A DNA stretch of 64,000 nt, taken from positions 62,001-126,000 of the forward strand of contig NZ_PVWN01000006.1 in NCBI RefSeq assembly GCF_003003885.1, written 5' to 3'. The notes below the pieces were generated by a model that saw nothing but the letters and a program-made list of their open reading frames with translations, was not told where the DNA came from and searched no databases. Origin of the DNA: Chlorogloea sp. CCALA 695 (GTDB lineage: Bacteria; Cyanobacteriota; Cyanobacteriia; Cyanobacteriales; Chroococcidiopsidaceae). The translations under genes were made by a program, and so were the position numbers. The first letter of the stretch is position 1, and every line of letters starts with the position of its first letter. Positions 46,137 to 55,008 of the stretch are shown here, in pieces.

Positions 46137-46319
46137 ATGGTACGTCAAAATAGAGTAAAGTCTTGCGAGAGGTGTAATCTAACTGTACCGATTTTATACA
46201 GAGTTAAAGACAAAGAACTGGGGGAATGGTTTTTTATCTGCGACTTCTGTTTGCCTACAGTTAAGCAAAATAACCCTCATTATACCTATGGCGGTACTTG
46301 GACTCAGAAAAAGCAGTAG
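46137..46319 (+). CDS. Small zinc-ribbon protein, conserved in cyanobacteria
   Basis: 60 residues from the ATG at 46137, which comes right after the PIN-TRAM stop codon. Two CX2C pairs (CERC near residue 10 and CDFC near residue 36) make a zinc ribbon. The tail NPHYTYGGTWTQKK is characteristic of a small cyanobacterial family of unknown function. The tight spacing suggests co-translation with the upstream RNase-like protein. Confidence 0.78.
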   Translation: MVRQNRVKSCERCNLTVPILYRVKDKELGEWFFICDFCLPTVKQNNPHYTYGGTWTQKKQ

Positions 46320-46328
46320 TAATTACGC

Positions 46329-47570
46329 TCATTGCAAAACAGTTTTAGAGACAATTCGGGTTTTTTTGCGATCGCTCTCTGACAATTCTTCTCCCGCTTG
46401 CAACCTAGTGGCGCTAGTTTGCAATACAGTAGCGGCATTTTTATCACCCATTTGCAACGCTGTTTTAGCAGCAGTTTGTAGCAGTGTAGCCGCCCCATAT
46501 CTGTCACCTTGTTGCAATTTTGCTTCAGCCATTTGGGTTTGCCGATACTTTGCCAAAGCCAAAATATTTGTCTGTACCTGGGGATTGATTTGCGGTTGAT
46601 AATTGCTGGCAATATTAGCTTCTACAGTAATAATATCTGAAAGTAACCCCGATTTATTTTGAAACGGATCGTCGTAACGTACCTGCAATTGAGCAATTTC
46701 TTGCTTACCTTGAAGTAGTTTACCTACATAAATATTTGCCAGCACTACGCGGCTGACATCCTTTGATAAGTCTCCCAGCCTCACCGCCAATTGTCCATTA
46801 GCTTCTTGCGTACTAGATAATTCAACGGTATCAGGAGACACTTGAGCAATGGGCTTCAACTCAGCTAAACGCACATTTGCCCCCAAAGAAAACAACAAAT
46901 AAGCATTAGTTAAACCAATGGACTGAATGCTACTAAATAACTGACCAAATTCTTCTTCTACACGATTGGCTTCTTCAATATAAGACAGCTTTCCACCAGC
47001 TACATCAGCAATTTTTTCTAAAATATCTTGGTTCCAATGGTCGCCAAAGCCTAAAGTGTTTAAAGTTAGATTGTATTCGGCAGCTAGTTGGGCAAAGTTC
47101 AAACAACGCTTGTCGTCTCCGTGTTCGTTTTCGCCGTCAGTTAACAAAAAAGCTTGAGAAATTGCTTCTTTTTTGCCTTTTCCTAGTTCTTCAATACCTA
47201 ACTTCATCCCTTCATCAATGGCCGTACCTCCATCAGCTTTAAGTTTGTTAATCTGTGCCTTAATTGCCTCTGGATCTTCTACTAATTGATTGGGTATTAA
47301 TACTTTGGCACGATGATCAAATACTACTATCGAGAGGCGATCGCTATAAGTCAACCGATCTACTATCCGATTGGCGGCTTGTTTGACCGTTTCTATCGGT
47401 CGCCCTTTCATGGAACCGCTACGGTCGAGGATCAAGCACAAGTTTAGCGGCACAGTGCGATCAGTGCTAGGAGAAACAGCACTAATAGAAATTGCCAACT
47501 GACGCTGGCTATTTAGTTGACCTGCATCTATGTTGACATCATTTAAAGCTGGCTGTAACAACACCTTCAT
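46329..47570 (-). CDS. von Willebrand factor A domain protein
   Basis: 413 residues. VWA domain (about 40-220) with a complete MIDAS metal site, Asp49-x-Ser51-x-Ser53 in LILDRSGSM, plus the Thr/Asp positions in GGTAIDEG and LLTDGENEHGD. The C-terminal half (about 300-400) is helical and Ala/Gln-rich (QAAKTALQMGDKNAATVLQ-like). No signal peptide; likely a cytosolic adaptor. It ends nine bases from the zinc-ribbon gene (convergent). Confidence 0.88.
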   Translation of the reverse strand: MKVLLQPALNDVNIDAGQLNSQRQLAISISAVSPSTDRTVPLNLCLILDRSGSMKGRPIETVKQAANRIVDRLTYSDRLSIVVFDHRAKVLIPNQLVEDPEAIKAQINKLKADGGTAIDEGMKLGIEELGKGKKEAISQAFLLTDGENEHGDDKRCLNFAQLAAEYNLTLNTLGFGDHWNQDILEKIADVAGGKLSYIEEANRVEEEFGQLFSSIQSIGLTNAYLLFSLGANVRLAELKPIAQVSPDTVELSSTQEANGQLAVRLGDLSKDVSRVVLANIYVGKLLQGKQEIAQLQVRYDDPFQNKSGLLSDIITVEANIASNYQPQINPQVQTNILALAKYRQTQMAEAKLQQGDRYGAATLLQTAAKTALQMGDKNAATVLQTSATRLQAGEELSESDRKKTRIVSKTVLQ

Positions 47571-48236
47571 AACAATTCCCTCCTAACGATCTAACGATAC
47601 AAGCAATTGTCAGTAAAATAATTTTTTCAGTCAACCTAAAAAAACTATTGGTTATTATATATTTTGCCTTATTTCCTATTTTTTTTACTGCAATCTCAAA
47701 GCTTTTTGATGTTTTTACCCAATTGGAGCCGACTTTTCATCAGAATGGGGCAAAATATCAACTCTAAAATTTAGCGATCGCCCTTACAAAGTTATGATCT
47801 TATTTATAACTGTTATTTTCCAAATATTAACTAATATCTCTAGCTGCAAGCTCTATATTTTTGAATATTTCCACACAATTGAAACTGAAAATTAATGTAT
47901 AAAGTTTTGACTAAAACTTTGTCAATCATTCAAGTTTTATTAATTAGCTTAACTTGTCAATCACCCAAGTTTTAGTAATTAGCTTAATAAGTATAACATT
48001 CACTTATATATAACTATAAAGTGATGGGAATATTTTCGCAACGCAAGATGCAGTAGATATAGGTTTCAGTTTGACTACGGAAAGATAATTTCTTAATGAT
48101 TCATCTTACTAAAGATAGATAAATTAATTATATAAATTGAGCAAGTATTATAAAATAGAATTTTTCAAGTGAAAAGGTAGTAAAATATTACGATTCGTTG
48201 TCACTATAGCACTTTAAAAAGTAGGCTGCAATTACT
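47571..48236. other. Long AT-rich spacer before the FkbH-type gene
   Basis: 666 bases with no gene above noise. It includes a 35-bp tandem repeat (47921-47987). The rest is very AT-rich, with many in-frame stops in all frames. The promoters of the divergent VWA and FkbH genes must lie here. Confidence 0.55.
47921..47987 (+). repeat. Two tandem copies of a 35-bp unit
   Basis: GTCAATCA-NN-CAAGTTTTA-N-TAATTAGCTTAA at 47921-47952 and again at 47956-47987, period 35. The two 32-base cores differ at only three positions. Each copy ends in the AATTAGCTTAA box. A spacing of about 3.3 helical turns could place two regulator molecules near the same face, about 250 bases before the FkbH-type gene. Confidence 0.8.
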
Positions 48237-51191
48237 ATGGCACAAAAGTTTGAGGAATTTTCGAGCGGAGAATTTAAAGAAGATTCTTTGAAAGATAAAT
48301 TACTCCAGCCAATACAAACAATTGCTGTTGCTGCAACGTTTACGGCAGAACCAATAGAAGAATCCTTAGCATTCTGGCTACAAGAGCTAGAAATTGCCGG
48401 AAAAATAGATTTTGCTTCTTATAATCAATTATTTCAAGAATTACTAGCGCCAAATAGCCTAATTAGGAACAACAAACAAGGAATTAATGTAATATTGCTG
48501 AGACTAGAAGACTGGCAAAAATATTCTGGTACGGGGTCATCTTTAGGAGAGCGAAGTAAAACCGAACAAATAGTTCAAGAATTTATCCAAGCCGTCAAAA
48601 CAGCAGTAGAAGATGGTAACACTCCTTACATAATTTGTCTGTGTCCAAATTCACCAATTCCCGAAGCAAGTAACGAGGTTGAAAAGATAGAGGCAGAGAT
48701 TTTATCAAAGTTAGCAGGCATCAATGGAATTTATCTAATCTCTAACGAGGAATTAAACACAACTTATCCTGTAGATACGTACTACGAGGAGCAAGGAGAC
48801 AAGTTAGGTCATATTCCCTTTACACCCTTATATTTTGCAGCGCTTGGTACAGCCATTGCTCGTAAAATATACGCAATTCAAAGTCCGTCACCCAAAGTCA
48901 TTGTCTTAGACTGCGACAATACTCTATGGAAAGGAGTTTGCGGTGAAGATGGAATAAGGGGAATCGAACTCGACGCACCCAGGCAAGCATTGCAAGAATT
49001 GATGTTAGCTCAATACCATAGCGGAATGCTGCTTTGTATATGCAGCAAAAACAACGAGGAAGATGTAGTAGAGGTATTTGAGCGCCGCCAAGATATGCCA
49101 TTAAAACGAGAACATATTATTTCTTGGCGTGTAAACTGGGTAGCAAAGTCAGAAAATATCAAGTCCCTTGCCGAAGAATTAAATTTAGGTTTAGACAGCT
49201 TTATTTTTATCGACGATAATCCTGTAGAATGTGCGGAAGTCCAAGCAAATTGTCCAGAGGTATTAACTCTGCTGTTACCCGCAAAGATTACCGAAATCCC
49301 ACGCTTTTTGCAGCATATATGGGCTTTTGATCGCTTGAAAACAACTACAGAAGATAAAAAAAGAACATCTCTATACAAAGAAAATATAGAACGCGATCGC
49401 GCTCTTAAGCAGTCACCTACCCTAGAGAACTTTTTAGACGGGTTAGGCTTAGAAATAAAAATTGTCCCCCCATCGCTCCAGCAAAACGAAAGAATAGCCC
49501 AACTTACTCAACGCACTAATCAATTTAACCTCACCACTATTCGCCGCTCCCAGCAAGAAATTAAGCAATTATGTGAAAGCAATTATGAGTGCTTGGCAGT
49601 AGAAGTAAGCGATCGCTTTGGTGACTATGGATTAGTGGGGGTAATACTGTTCACAACCGATAATGACAGCCTAATTGCCGATACATTTTTACTTAGCTGT
49701 CGGGTTTTGGGTAGGGGAGTAGAGTACAAAATGCTTGCCCGTTTAGGCGAAATTGCCCGTGAAAAAGGGATGAAAAGAGTAAAATTAGCTTACGTACCCA
49801 GCGAAAAAAATCAACCAGCCTTAAATTTTTTAACCGCCGTTGGGAGCCAATACAAACAGCAAACTCTGGCAGGTATTAGTTGGCAGTTGCCTGTTGATTA
49901 CGCTCAATCGGTAACTTATAACCCCCAAGCTAAGGACGTGATTGAAACTAAGAGCGCTTCTGTGCCAACCCAAAAAACTAAGCGATCGCTTCCAGTCCAA
50001 AAAAGGTTAAATCGCTTACACCGTATTGCTACAGAATTTTATAGTGCCAGCAAAGTATTTGAGCAAATTCAATTGCAAAAACGCCAGCGTCCAGACTTGC
50101 GAGAGTCTTATATTGCACCCCAAAATCAAACGCAGCAGCGACTAGCCCAAATTTGGAGCCAGGTATTGCGAGTTGAAAATATCGGCATCCACGATAATTT
50201 CTTCGACTTGGGTGGAACTTCTGTAGTTGCCGTCCAGTTGTTTGTGCAAATTGAAAATGCTTTTGGTAAAAAATTGCCTCTACCTACACTGTTGCAAGCT
50301 GGGACTATTGAACAACTAGCCAAAGTTATTCAACTTGAATCATCAAAACCTTGGTCTTCACTGATCGCTATTACAGCAGGTAATCCGGCTCAAAAACCAC
50401 CATTATTTTGCATTCATGCGATCGGAGGAGGAGCTTTATATTACAGAAACTTAGTTGAACATATAGATCCAAATCAGCCAGTTTATGGTCTAGAAGCTAG
50501 GGGCTTAGACGGTCAAGAATCGCCATTTACTTCAATTAAAGACATGGCAGCTTATTATATTGAACAAATATTCACTGTCCAGCCACCATCCTCAAAACCC
50601 TATTTCTTAGCAGGTTCCTCTATGGGTGGTTTAATAGCTTTTGAAATCGCCCATCAATTACAGAACTTAGGACAAAAGATCGCCCTAGTAGCATTGTTTG
50701 ATACGATTAGCCCAGTTTATCAACAGTTTTCCTTACGTAATCAAGTTGTTAATCATTTAAAACAAGGCTATCAATTTACTCTAGCAAGAGTGAAAGCTAA
50801 AACAAATTTACTCAAATCTAAAATTGAGCAGCAAATTAGGAGAACCTCTGGTAAAGACGCGGCAAATTTACCATCAGTTACTCGCAACTTCCGCTTAGAG
50901 GTGGAGGCGATTAATAAACAAGCTTTGAAAGCTTACTCGCCACAAGCTTATCCGTTGCAAGTAACTTTGTTTCGGGCGATGAATCAACCGATGGGTGCAA
51001 GTTGGTACTTTGACACTCAACTAGGTTGGGATAAACTAGCTGTAAAAGGCGTAAAAGTGTATAACGTTCCTGGCAATCATTTATCGTTAATAGAAAAACC
51101 ACAAGTAGAAGTCCTCGCCGCAAAATTTGAATTTTGCTTAAAACAAGCCCAAACAAACAAAGCAAGCGATCGCCAACCTATTAATCGCTAA
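48237..51191 (+). CDS. FkbH-like glyceryl transferase - carrier protein - thioesterase fusion
   Basis: 984 residues in three modules. Residues of about 1-560 are FkbH-like: an N-terminal SGNH-like part, then a HAD-IIIC phosphatase core with VLDCDNTLWKG (Asp225, Asp227), and a GNAT-like end (about 400-555). FkbH proteins move a glyceryl group from 1,3-bisphosphoglycerate to a carrier thiol. Residues of about 630-695 are an acyl/peptidyl carrier domain with phosphopantetheine Ser662 in DLGGTSVV. Residues of about 720-970 are a type I thioesterase with Ser795 in GSSMGG and His in PGNHLSLI. No polyketide or peptide synthetase genes are nearby, so it may make or release a glyceryl product alone or serve a distant pathway. 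Confidence 0.88.
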   Translation: MAQKFEEFSSGEFKEDSLKDKLLQPIQTIAVAATFTAEPIEESLAFWLQELEIAGKIDFASYNQLFQELLAPNSLIRNNKQGINVILLRLEDWQKYSGTGSSLGERSKTEQIVQEFIQAVKTAVEDGNTPYIICLCPNSPIPEASNEVEKIEAEILSKLAGINGIYLISNEELNTTYPVDTYYEEQGDKLGHIPFTPLYFAALGTAIARKIYAIQSPSPKVIVLDCDNTLWKGVCGEDGIRGIELDAPRQALQELMLAQYHSGMLLCICSKNNEEDVVEVFERRQDMPLKREHIISWRVNWVAKSENIKSLAEELNLGLDSFIFIDDNPVECAEVQANCPEVLTLLLPAKITEIPRFLQHIWAFDRLKTTTEDKKRTSLYKENIERDRALKQSPTLENFLDGLGLEIKIVPPSLQQNERIAQLTQRTNQFNLTTIRRSQQEIKQLCESNYECLAVEVSDRFGDYGLVGVILFTTDNDSLIADTFLLSCRVLGRGVEYKMLARLGEIAREKGMKRVKLAYVPSEKNQPALNFLTAVGSQYKQQTLAGISWQLPVDYAQSVTYNPQAKDVIETKSASVPTQKTKRSLPVQKRLNRLHRIATEFYSASKVFEQIQLQKRQRPDLRESYIAPQNQTQQRLAQIWSQVLRVENIGIHDNFFDLGGTSVVAVQLFVQIENAFGKKLPLPTLLQAGTIEQLAKVIQLESSKPWSSLIAITAGNPAQKPPLFCIHAIGGGALYYRNLVEHIDPNQPVYGLEARGLDGQESPFTSIKDMAAYYIEQIFTVQPPSSKPYFLAGSSMGGLIAFEIAHQLQNLGQKIALVALFDTISPVYQQFSLRNQVVNHLKQGYQFTLARVKAKTNLLKSKIEQQIRRTSGKDAANLPSVTRNFRLEVEAINKQALKAYSPQAYPLQVTLFRAMNQPMGASWYFDTQLGWDKLAVKGVKVYNVPGNHLSLIEKPQVEVLAAKFEFCLKQAQTNKASDRQPINR

Positions 51192-51299
51192 AATGCGATT
51201 TATCACCATTGCCATAGCTAGAAATCCGTACCTCTATTAGCCCTAGGCTCGCGCTAGGATGTATTACAGACATTGGTATTATTTTAGGCATTAGTTGCT

Positions 51300-51986
51300 A
51301 TGACACAAGTAAAGGCCGTCCAAGCCCCCTATTCTGGCGATTCTTCCTACCGCAGTCCGCCACCGGATTTGCCCTCGTTGCTTTTAAAAGAACGAATTGT
51401 TTACCTAGGACTACCTTTAGTTACACCGGATGAATATAAACAGCAACTTGGGGTAGATGTAACAGAGCTAATTATTGCTCAATTACTTTACCTGCAATAC
51501 GACGATCCCGAAAAACCTATTTATATTTACATCAACTCTACCGGAACTTCTTGGTATGGCGGCGATGCGATCGGAGCGGAAACCGAGGCTTTTGCAATTT
51601 GCGACACGCTCAACTACATCAAGCCCCCAGTTCATACTATCTGTATTGGGCAAGCTATGGGGACAGCAGCAATGATTCTCTCGGCGGGAACTAAAGGCTT
51701 TAGAGCAAGTTTGCCCAACGCTACCATCGTCTTGCATCAAGCCCGCCGCCGCGCTCCTTACAGTCAAGCTACCGATATCCAAATCCACGCTAAAGAAGTT
51801 TTTGTTAACAAAGAGATTATTTTAGATATTCTCGCCGCTAACACCAGTCAGGAAAAAACGAAAATTGCTAAAGATATGGATCGGATGTACTACATGACTC
51901 CCCATCAAGCAAAAGAATACGGCTTGATTGACAAAGTTTTGGAAAGTGCCAAAGACCTTCCTCAACCTCTTGCTGTTGCTCGATAA
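51300..51986 (+). CDS. clpR: ClpR, inactive Clp protease subunit
   Basis: 228 residues of the ClpP fold. The serine nucleophile is replaced by Gly121 ([11 protein letters not shown] instead of GMAASMGS) and the catalytic Asp position is Met (DRMYYM against DRDYF); only His146 remains. This is the ClpR signature of cyanobacteria and plastids. It forms mixed rings with the active ClpP encoded 31 bases downstream and is recognised by ClpC. N-terminal extension rich in Pro/Ser. Confidence 0.92.
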   Translation: MTQVKAVQAPYSGDSSYRSPPPDLPSLLLKERIVYLGLPLVTPDEYKQQLGVDVTELIIAQLLYLQYDDPEKPIYIYINSTGTSWYGGDAIGAETEAFAICDTLNYIKPPVHTICIGQAMGTAAMILSAGTKGFRASLPNATIVLHQARRRAPYSQATDIQIHAKEVFVNKEIILDILAANTSQEKTKIAKDMDRMYYMTPHQAKEYGLIDKVLESAKDLPQPLAVAR

Positions 51987-52017
51987 TCTCGATTGCCCCT
52001 TCCTGGAGAATTTATTT

Positions 52018-52611
52018 ATGCCTATTGGAATTCCTAGAGTCCCCCATCGCTTTCCAGGGGAGCCTTACACTCAATGGATTAATATTTACGAGCGCCTTTC
52101 CTTGGAGCGAATCATCTTTTTAAGTGGAGAGGTGAACGATGGAATGGCAAATTCAATTATTGCTAGACTGTTGTATCTAGATTCAGAAGATCAAAGCAAA
52201 GATATTTTTATCTACATCAACTCCCCTGGTGGCTCGGTTACAGCCGGATTAGCAATCTATGACACCATGCAGCACATTAAATCAAATATAGTCACAATTT
52301 GTGTGGGTATGGCAGCTTCTATGGGTTCGTTTCTGCTGGCGGCGGGTACTAAGGGCAAGCGTTTAGCTCTGCCTCACGCACGAATTATGATCCACCAACC
52401 CGCCGGGGGCGCTCAAGGTCAAGCTACAGATATCGAAATTGAAGCACGAGAAATTCTCCGTTTGCGTCATCAACTCAATCAAATGCTGGCAGACAGGACA
52501 AGTCAGCCTTTAGCAAAAATTGAGAAAGATACTGATCGCGACTATTTTATGTCGGCGGCAGAAGCGAAAGAATACGGTTTAATTGACCGGGTAATTGAAG
52601 ATCGCGTGTAA
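52018..52611 (+). CDS. clpP: ATP-dependent Clp protease proteolytic subunit (ClpP3 type)
   Basis: 197 residues from the ATG at 52018, which has a GGAG ribosome site. An upstream frame beginning at 51928 is just the overlap with clpR. The full catalytic triad is present: Ser101 (VGMAASMGS), His126 (MIHQPAGG) and Asp175 (DTDRDYF). With ClpR it makes the essential ClpP3/R core of cyanobacteria. Confidence 0.95.
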   Translation: MPIGIPRVPHRFPGEPYTQWINIYERLSLERIIFLSGEVNDGMANSIIARLLYLDSEDQSKDIFIYINSPGGSVTAGLAIYDTMQHIKSNIVTICVGMAASMGSFLLAAGTKGKRLALPHARIMIHQPAGGAQGQATDIEIEAREILRLRHQLNQMLADRTSQPLAKIEKDTDRDYFMSAAEAKEYGLIDRVIEDRV

Positions 52612-52663
52612 GTCAGTGAGCCTTTAGAGTCAAATCTAAAGGCTACTCAATATTTAGCCACCT

Positions 52664-53224
52664 ATGGACAAAGCCGCTTGTTATCTATTGCTAGAATTGA
52701 CACCCGTAGCAACGCTTGTCGAAATAAAAGCTTCCTACCGACGACTAGCACGGCAATACCATCCTGATATCAATCCGGGCGATCGCACCAAAAATGAAAA
52801 ATTTATCGCTCTAACGGCTGCCTATCAAGCGCTGGTGGAGTCTTGGCAGCAACCATTGCCAGAAGTAGCCCCAGCAACGCCAAAAATTACAGTAACCCGC
52901 CCTCCTTCATCGCCGCCAATATCTGCCACCGAACAAAAGCTGAAAAACGATTATCATCAGCAGTTACAGCAGTTATGGCAGTACCAGAAATTTCCTAGGG
53001 CGATCGCATTATCTGAAGCTTTGGCGCAACGTTTCCCTTCAGACAAAGAAGTCCAATCTTGGCAAGCAATTTCCTACTGGCGTTGGGGAAGTTATTTAAT
53101 TAACCAAAAGCAAGCAGATAAAGCCCGAATTTTTCTTAAAAAAGCTCTAAAGACCGACCCCCACAATCGTCAGTTATGGTCGCACGTAGAGCAAGAATTT
53201 CGGCGGTTAGAAAAAATATGGTAG
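52664..53224 (+). CDS. DnaJ-domain protein with helical C terminus
   Basis: 186 residues. The J domain (residues 2-65) has the HPD motif at 33-35, so it can stimulate an Hsp70. A Pro-rich linker (about 70-90) is followed by a TPR-like helical part (about 100-185: ALSEALAQRFPSDKEVQSWQAISYWRWG, KARIFLKKALKTDP). There is no Gly/Phe or zinc-finger region, so it is a class C J protein. The TPR-like end probably binds a client. It follows clpP by 52 bases. Confidence 0.85.
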   Translation: MDKAACYLLLELTPVATLVEIKASYRRLARQYHPDINPGDRTKNEKFIALTAAYQALVESWQQPLPEVAPATPKITVTRPPSSPPISATEQKLKNDYHQQLQQLWQYQKFPRAIALSEALAQRFPSDKEVQSWQAISYWRWGSYLINQKQADKARIFLKKALKTDPHNRQLWSHVEQEFRRLEKIW

Positions 53225-53318
53225 TGGGTAATAGGGAAGGGGTAATGGGTAATGGATAATGGGTAATGGGTAATTAAGCAGTTTCCAATGACCAATGACC
53301 AATGACCAATGACCAATC
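53225..53318 (+). repeat. Two adjacent heptamer repeat arrays
   Basis: First GTAATGG-type heptamers (about five copies around 53225-53275), then CCAATGA four times (53285-53312) plus a partial copy. They run almost to the moaD start at 53323 and fill the whole gap after the DnaJ-like gene. Confidence 0.8.
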
Positions 53319-53322
53319 TTTT

Positions 53323-53583
53323 ATGTCTCAAAGCGCAATTACTGTCACTGTTAAGCTATTTGCTGCCTATCAAGAGGCTTACGGGCAATCGGAAATAGTC
53401 TTAGAATTTCCTCCCCAAACTCCAGCAATTGCCGTTTTAGAACGCTTAATTTCTCAGCATCCCGAACTTGAAAAATGGCAAGAAATTACTCGCTTTGGGA
53501 TCAATTGTCAGTTTGTTTCCCCTGATACGCTTTTAGTTAATGGCGATGAAGTAGTCTTAATTCCACCAGTGAGCGGTGGTTAA
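53323..53583 (+). CDS. moaD: MoaD/ThiS-family sulfur carrier (molybdopterin synthase small subunit)
   Basis: 86 residues from the ATG at 53323; an ATG at 53302 lies inside the repeat array and is unlikely. Beta-grasp fold with VTVKLFAAYQEAYG at the start, DEVVLIPPVSGG at the end and the essential C-terminal Gly-Gly that carries the thiocarboxylate. MoaD rather than ThiS because of its length and LFAAYQE wording. It provides sulfur for the molybdenum cofactor of NarB and the YdeP-type enzyme. Confidence 0.88.
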   Translation: MSQSAITVTVKLFAAYQEAYGQSEIVLEFPPQTPAIAVLERLISQHPELEKWQEITRFGINCQFVSPDTLLVNGDEVVLIPPVSGG

Positions 53584-53657
53584 AATAAATATCCTTGCCA
53601 ACTGTTGAAGAAATGTAAAGTAAAATTTACGATAGATAGTGGATTACACAAAAAACT

Positions 53658-54125
53658 ATGGATTGCAGCCATATCCAATTTTGCGATCGCAAATCTGTTG
53701 TCGATCTTACCCAGTTACAAGCGCTATTTAAGTTAGGAGCGTTTTGGGCAACAGAGCGCAAAATCGAAGACTTAGACATCGCAATTGAAAACAGCGAACC
53801 AGTAATTAGTGTTTGGGATAGCCAAAAGCTGATCGGCTTTGCTCGTGCGACATCCGACGGTATTTATCGCGCGACAATCTGGGACGTAGTAATCGATCCC
53901 GAATACCGGGGTGCAGGTTTGGGACGCAAGTTAGTACAAACGGTTTTGAGCCATCCCCGCATGAACCGAGTAGAGAGAGTTTATCTAACTACAACTCATC
54001 AACAAAGCTTTTATGAAAGAATCGGTTTTGAAGTTAATTCAAGCAGCACAATGGTACTGTACAATCAGCCAATAGCTAAGGTTCAATCTCTAGAAGCGCA
54101 GTATCAGGAGTTAATAACGGGATAG
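53658..54125 (+). CDS. GNAT-family N-acetyltransferase (Ycf52-like)
   Basis: 155 residues. Core: [38 protein letters not shown], with the acetyl-CoA loop RGAGLG. The same phrase occurs in the GNAT protein at 57845, and both resemble plastid Ycf52/NSI-type acetyltransferases. The last 50 bases overlap the convergent histidine-kinase-like gene. Its target is unknown. Confidence 0.88.
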   Translation: MDCSHIQFCDRKSVVDLTQLQALFKLGAFWATERKIEDLDIAIENSEPVISVWDSQKLIGFARATSDGIYRATIWDVVIDPEYRGAGLGRKLVQTVLSHPRMNRVERVYLTTTHQQSFYERIGFEVNSSSTMVLYNQPIAKVQSLEAQYQELITG

Positions 54126-54993
54126 AAATTTGCATTCGCGTTGTGGGCGATGTCTCGCTATTTGTAGGTGCAGGAAAAATCTCAAGTTTGCCCTGCATAA
54201 CTTCTAATGACGTTTGCACAAGTAACAGCGTTAATCCTGGCGAACTTATATTCAAAGCAGACTTAGCAATTAAACTTGCTTCACAGCTAAAATCGCCTTG
54301 GAGCAAATCGACAGGATCGTTCCAAATACTAACGGCTAAGGGCGCATCTATCCAAATATAAACAAAATTACTTTCTGGGATTAGCTGAACTGATAAATAA
54401 AAAATTCCGCCATCCTCTATACAGAAAATTGCTGCATCAATAAGACTCAAGATGATTTGTCGCAACCATAGAGGATCGGCTAAAACATAAATTTCTGGAG
54501 GTGGTGAAGATAGTTGTAGCCTGTGAGAGCGATTTGCGGCAATCATGCGTAAAATATTACAAACTTCTTCCAAAACAAAGCTTAATTGCAAAGGTTGAAT
54601 TTCTAATTTATTAGTTCCATGTTCTAATCTGGCAACATTAAGGATTTCGTCGATTAACTTAACTAACTGCAATGCCGCTTCGTGAGCTTGGGCAACAAAT
54701 TGGCGTTCTTCGTCTCTGTCGTCGCATAAATCAGACAAAATCAACTGATGCAGACCAATAATGTTACTTAGAGGCGATCGCAATTCATGAGAAGTTCGCG
54801 CCAAAAAGCCCCCTTTAAACTGGCTGATTTGTTGCGCCATCAAGTAAGCCAATTGGGTTTGCGGCAAAACTCCATCTAATTGTTGCGGTGGAATACCTTT
54901 TAAATCAGTAGATAATTTTGGCGGTAATAACCACCGACTTGCTAACCCAACTCCTAACCCCGTTGCCAAATATATCCAGTTAGCCAAATCCAT
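54076..54993 (-). CDS. Histidine-kinase-like protein with degenerate ATPase domain
   Basis: 305 residues: one membrane helix (about 6-24), a HisKA dimerisation helix with intact phospho-acceptor His69 in SHELRSPLSN, then a poorly conserved ATPase part. The N-box that normally reads NxxxN (for example NLLSNA) is SLIDAA, and the DxGxG box is missing (IWIDAPLAVS). So it probably cannot bind ATP normally and may be a phosphatase, a pseudokinase or a phospho-relay partner. Its end overlaps the convergent GNAT gene by 50 bases. Confidence 0.82.
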   Translation of the reverse strand: MDLANWIYLATGLGVGLASRWLLPPKLSTDLKGIPPQQLDGVLPQTQLAYLMAQQISQFKGGFLARTSHELRSPLSNIIGLHQLILSDLCDDRDEERQFVAQAHEAALQLVKLIDEILNVARLEHGTNKLEIQPLQLSFVLEEVCNILRMIAANRSHRLQLSSPPPEIYVLADPLWLRQIILSLIDAAIFCIEDGGIFYLSVQLIPESNFVYIWIDAPLAVSIWNDPVDLLQGDFSCEASLIAKSALNISSPGLTLLLVQTSLEVMQGKLEIFPAPTNSETSPTTRMQISIPLLTPDTALLEIEP

Positions 54994-55008
54994 AATTAAT
55001 TGTATAAA

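Noticed and set aside
46288..46612. Long open frames on both strands at the end of the VWA gene
   Set aside because: They are out-of-frame readings of the repetitive 3' part of the VWA gene, with cysteine-rich nonsense composition.
51238..51262. CCTAGGCTCG-type palindrome before clpR
   Set aside because: Arms are only five bases and a similar string lies inside prmC near 55827, so it is not specific to a regulatory region.
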